From Hippea jasoniae (GTDB lineage Bacteria; Campylobacterota_A; Desulfurellia; Desulfurellales; Hippeaceae), in contig NZ_JQLX01000010.1 in NCBI RefSeq assembly GCF_000744435.1, forward strand, positions 234,089 through 298,088: a stretch of DNA of 64,000 nucleotides, written 5' to 3'. The first letter of the stretch is position 1. Each line of letters opens with the position of its first letter. The translations under genes and the position numbers were made by a program. A model generated the notes under the pieces. It did not search any database. It saw nothing but the letters and a program-made list of their open reading frames with translations, and had not been told where the DNA came from. Shown here one piece after another: positions 62,505 to 64,000 of the stretch.

Positions 62505-63311
62505 TCAATCTTCAAATGGAATAATTTTCTTTAACCATTGCTTTGCTTTTTCTAAATTATCTCTTTCTAAATAATATTTAACCCATTTTGCATTATTTTT
62601 TAATGACTCAACTTTCGATTTTTTATAATCTGGTAAATGCCACATTGGCAATTTATCAATTATAGAAAAGAATCCATCTTCATAATTTTTTGAAAAAATC
62701 CAACTTTCTGCTATTTCAATTATATTTGTTTCAAGTTCAAAAGATGAGTAAACTTTCCCATTATTAACATTCCAAAATTTAAATAATCTAACTAATGGTT
62801 TAACTATAAAATTATTATTTTTATTTACTTCTGTTAGTTTATTATTTAAATCTTTAGGATTTGTTTCTATCCATTCATTTTGTGAGTTTGGGATATATAA
62901 AGAAGAAAAAAATATATAATCTTTTTCTATTGCAGGAACTAAGTCAAATTTTATATGATTAAGTTCTAAAACAACTGTAGGAAAATCCTTATATATTTCA
63001 GAATTTGAATAATAATATTCTGCAAATCTCTTCAGCTTGTTTCTATATGTTTCTGGTAAATATTCTTCCTCTCCAGTGCTGAAGATTATCATAATATCAA
63101 TATCAGAACCTTCATCAAACCTTCTTGGTAAAATAGTTCCTCTCGTATATGAGCCAAACAACTCTATTTCTTTAATTTCATTTCCAAAGTAAGATTTTAA
63201 TCTTTTCTTAATTGTTTTAACAGATGTTTCAATCTTTTCTCTTTCTGATGAATTATAGCTAATAAATAATTGTTCTGATAACACTTTAAGAAGATTATTA
63301 ATTGTTGCCAT
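62505..63311 (-). CDS. CD-NTase/SMODS-type nucleotidyltransferase (CBASS second-messenger synthase)
   Basis: A 268-residue nucleotidyltransferase. The catalytic core reads LFGSYTRGT, a short insert, then GSDIDIMI (helix-N GS motif plus two metal-binding Asp), and a third acidic residue in HIKFDLVPA. This spacing and the helical C-terminal half match SMODS enzymes that make cyclic oligonucleotides on phage infection. Its ATG overlaps the S-4TM gene by 14 nt, the usual sensor-effector coupling. No Cap2/Cap3-like ancillary gene is present, so a type I CBASS is suggested. The nucleotide product cannot be predicted here. Confidence 0.82.
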   Translation of the reverse strand: MATINNLLKVLSEQLFISYNSSEREKIETSVKTIKKRLKSYFGNEIKEIELFGSYTRGTILPRRFDEGSDIDIMIIFSTGEEEYLPETYRNKLKRFAEYYYSNSEIYKDFPTVVLELNHIKFDLVPAIEKDYIFFSSLYIPNSQNEWIETNPKDLNNKLTEVNKNNNFIVKPLVRLFKFWNVNNGKVYSSFELETNIIEIAESWIFSKNYEDGFFSIIDKLPMWHLPDYKKSKVESLKNNAKWVKYYLERDNLEKAKQWLKKIIPFED

Positions 63312-63735
63312 TTTTATTTCCTTGAAAATTGGTAGTTAATAATTTATTTGCATTTTTTATTGTTTCTTCATACTTTTCTCTTAATATTTTGTATAAAATT
63401 TCAGAGACCAATAATGAATTTAATCTATTTCTTTCATAAATATAGTCTTGAAACTGTCTAATCATAACTGCTAATTGTGAATCAGTATATTTGTGTAAGC
63501 TATTAAAAACATCAAGTATCTTATTACTTACAATTTTATGATCCTCAATTTGTTTATTTAATTCAACATAATATTCGTATATAAAGACAAATATTGGAAT
63601 AGAAGATAGAAATAATGTGGTCATTGCCTCCCTAAATGATAGATTAATAAAAGCAGAAATAAAAATTTCTATTATAATGATTGATCCTGTCAATTTTCTT
63701 TCGCAATTTTCTTCTCGGTAAGCATTTATAAACAT
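63298..63735 (-). pseudogene. S-4TM CBASS effector, C-terminal part only, fused to IS end
   Basis: The readable 145 codons hold two hydrophobic helices (about 17-34 and 38-60) and a C-terminal helical region with MIRQFQDYIYERNRLNSLL and ILYKILREKYEETI, which matches the end of S-4TM putative pore-forming effectors. Those proteins are usually near 300 residues with four membrane helices, so the first pair is missing. The first 17 or so codons appear to be IS256-family end sequence read through by chance. Loss of half the pore probably disables killing, unless the remaining piece keeps some activity. Confidence 0.7.
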
Positions 63736-64000
63736 TCCCTATGCTACCTTAAACCGGTCTTGGAATTTATCCATAACTTCCTGTAATTTCTGTGGATGTA
63801 TGTAACTTCTCTCGGCCAACCAATCTTCTGTGTATTCCATCAAATATGACACAATAAGCCTCAAATACGATTCCTTAGATGGAAATATAGACACTACCCT
63901 TGAACGTCTGCGTATTTCTTCATTTATGCGTTCCAATGCATTGGTTGAACTTATTTTTCGCTTATCTATTTGCGGAAAATAGTAAAATTGTAGAGAATCT
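63684..64000 (-). mobile_element. IS256-family insertion sequence, right end (continues beyond window)
   Basis: The transposase C-terminus is followed within about 55 nt by AAAATTGACAGGATC, which resembles the inner-to-outer order of an IS256-type terminal repeat (tip TCCTGTCAATTTT near 63685-63697 on the plus strand). Beyond it the S-4TM coding sequence resumes. The other end and any 8-9 bp target duplication lie outside the window. Confidence 0.65.
63739..64000 (-). CDS. IS256-family transposase, C-terminal fragment (5' end outside window)
   Basis: The frame runs in from beyond 64000 and ends at 63739. YYFPQIDKRKISSTNALERI, then NEEIRRRSRVVSIFPSKES and LRLIVSYLMEYTEDWL are characteristic of the C-terminal part of mutator-type DDE transposases. 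The DDE residues lie upstream, partly outside the window. Whether the element is intact cannot be judged. Confidence 0.88.
   Translation of the reverse strand, partial: DSLQFYYFPQIDKRKISSTNALERINEEIRRRSRVVSIFPSKESYLRLIVSYLMEYTEDWLAERSYIHPQKLQEVMDKFQDRFKVA

Noticed and set aside
1..64000. tRNA, rRNA, riboswitch or CRISPR array
   Set aside because: No cloverleaf-like sequence, rRNA stretch, known riboswitch core or regularly spaced repeat was found when reading both strands by eye; a covariance-model search would settle it.

Overview
The window looks like a chromosome segment of an AT-rich, motile, Gram-negative bacterium of the Desulfurella/Hippea kind (order Desulfurellales). That placement is inference. 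It rests on flagellar rod genes, sigma-54 with an enhancer-binding activator, LPS export genes (lptD, lptB, O-antigen ligase, eptA), menaquinone synthesis by the futalosine route (mqnD), an MSHA-type pilus and a delta-like remA-gmk-rpoZ block. No rRNA, tRNA or CRISPR array was seen.

Layout. 1-3.0 kb: end of an NrnA-type phosphoesterase, truB, a PadR regulator and an HD-GYP protein. 3.0-7.7 kb (minus strand): flgF-flgG-flgA-ubiX-ubiB behind a clear sigma-54 promoter. 7.7-14 kb: thioredoxin, an RRM protein with an unusual 5' leader, mqnD, a flavoprotein, O-antigen ligase, a SIMPL protein and a protoporphyrinogen oxidase. 14-23.7 kb: glnA divergent from a GAF-AAA+ sigma-54 activator, an FlhB-C paralogue, lptD, a broken DUF302 gene, a chemoreceptor and lexA-dinB. 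23.7-29.6 kb: overlapping HDOD and HD-GYP genes, a family 9 glycosyltransferase, a VKOR-thioredoxin fusion bracketed by long inverted repeats, and tsaE-aroE. 30.4-44.4 kb: a T4P motor block (pilB-pilT-pilC) joined to a nearly complete MSHA-type set. 44.4-55.8 kb (minus strand): a tightly packed superoperon lptB-rpoN-rnr-remA-gmk-rpoZ-spoT-mreB-mreC-mreD-mrdA. 55.9-59.8 kb: a secreted serpin, eptA and a threonine-aldolase-like enzyme.

60.0-64.0 kb is an AT-richer defence island on the minus strand. It holds a type I restriction R-like helicase-nuclease, a CD-NTase (CBASS-type) nucleotidyltransferase and the C-terminal half of an S-4TM pore-forming effector. The effector appears to be cut by an IS256-family insertion that runs off the window.

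Gene interplay. The window encodes sigma-54 itself, one activator and one sigma-54 promoter. Two HD-GYP proteins and an HDOD protein sit close to pilus and flagellar genes, which suggests c-di-GMP-linked control of surface behaviour. Several unlinked first genes (lexA, tsaE, the VKOR gene, mshM-like, HDOD, lptB, lptD, waaL-like, eptA, the sigma-54 activator) have a consensus-like promoter whose -10 box ends only 5-10 nt before the start codon and lack a usable Shine-Dalgarno, so leaderless transcription looks common. The RRM gene shows the opposite design: its predicted mRNA begins with two consecutive hairpins that carry the same loop sequence.
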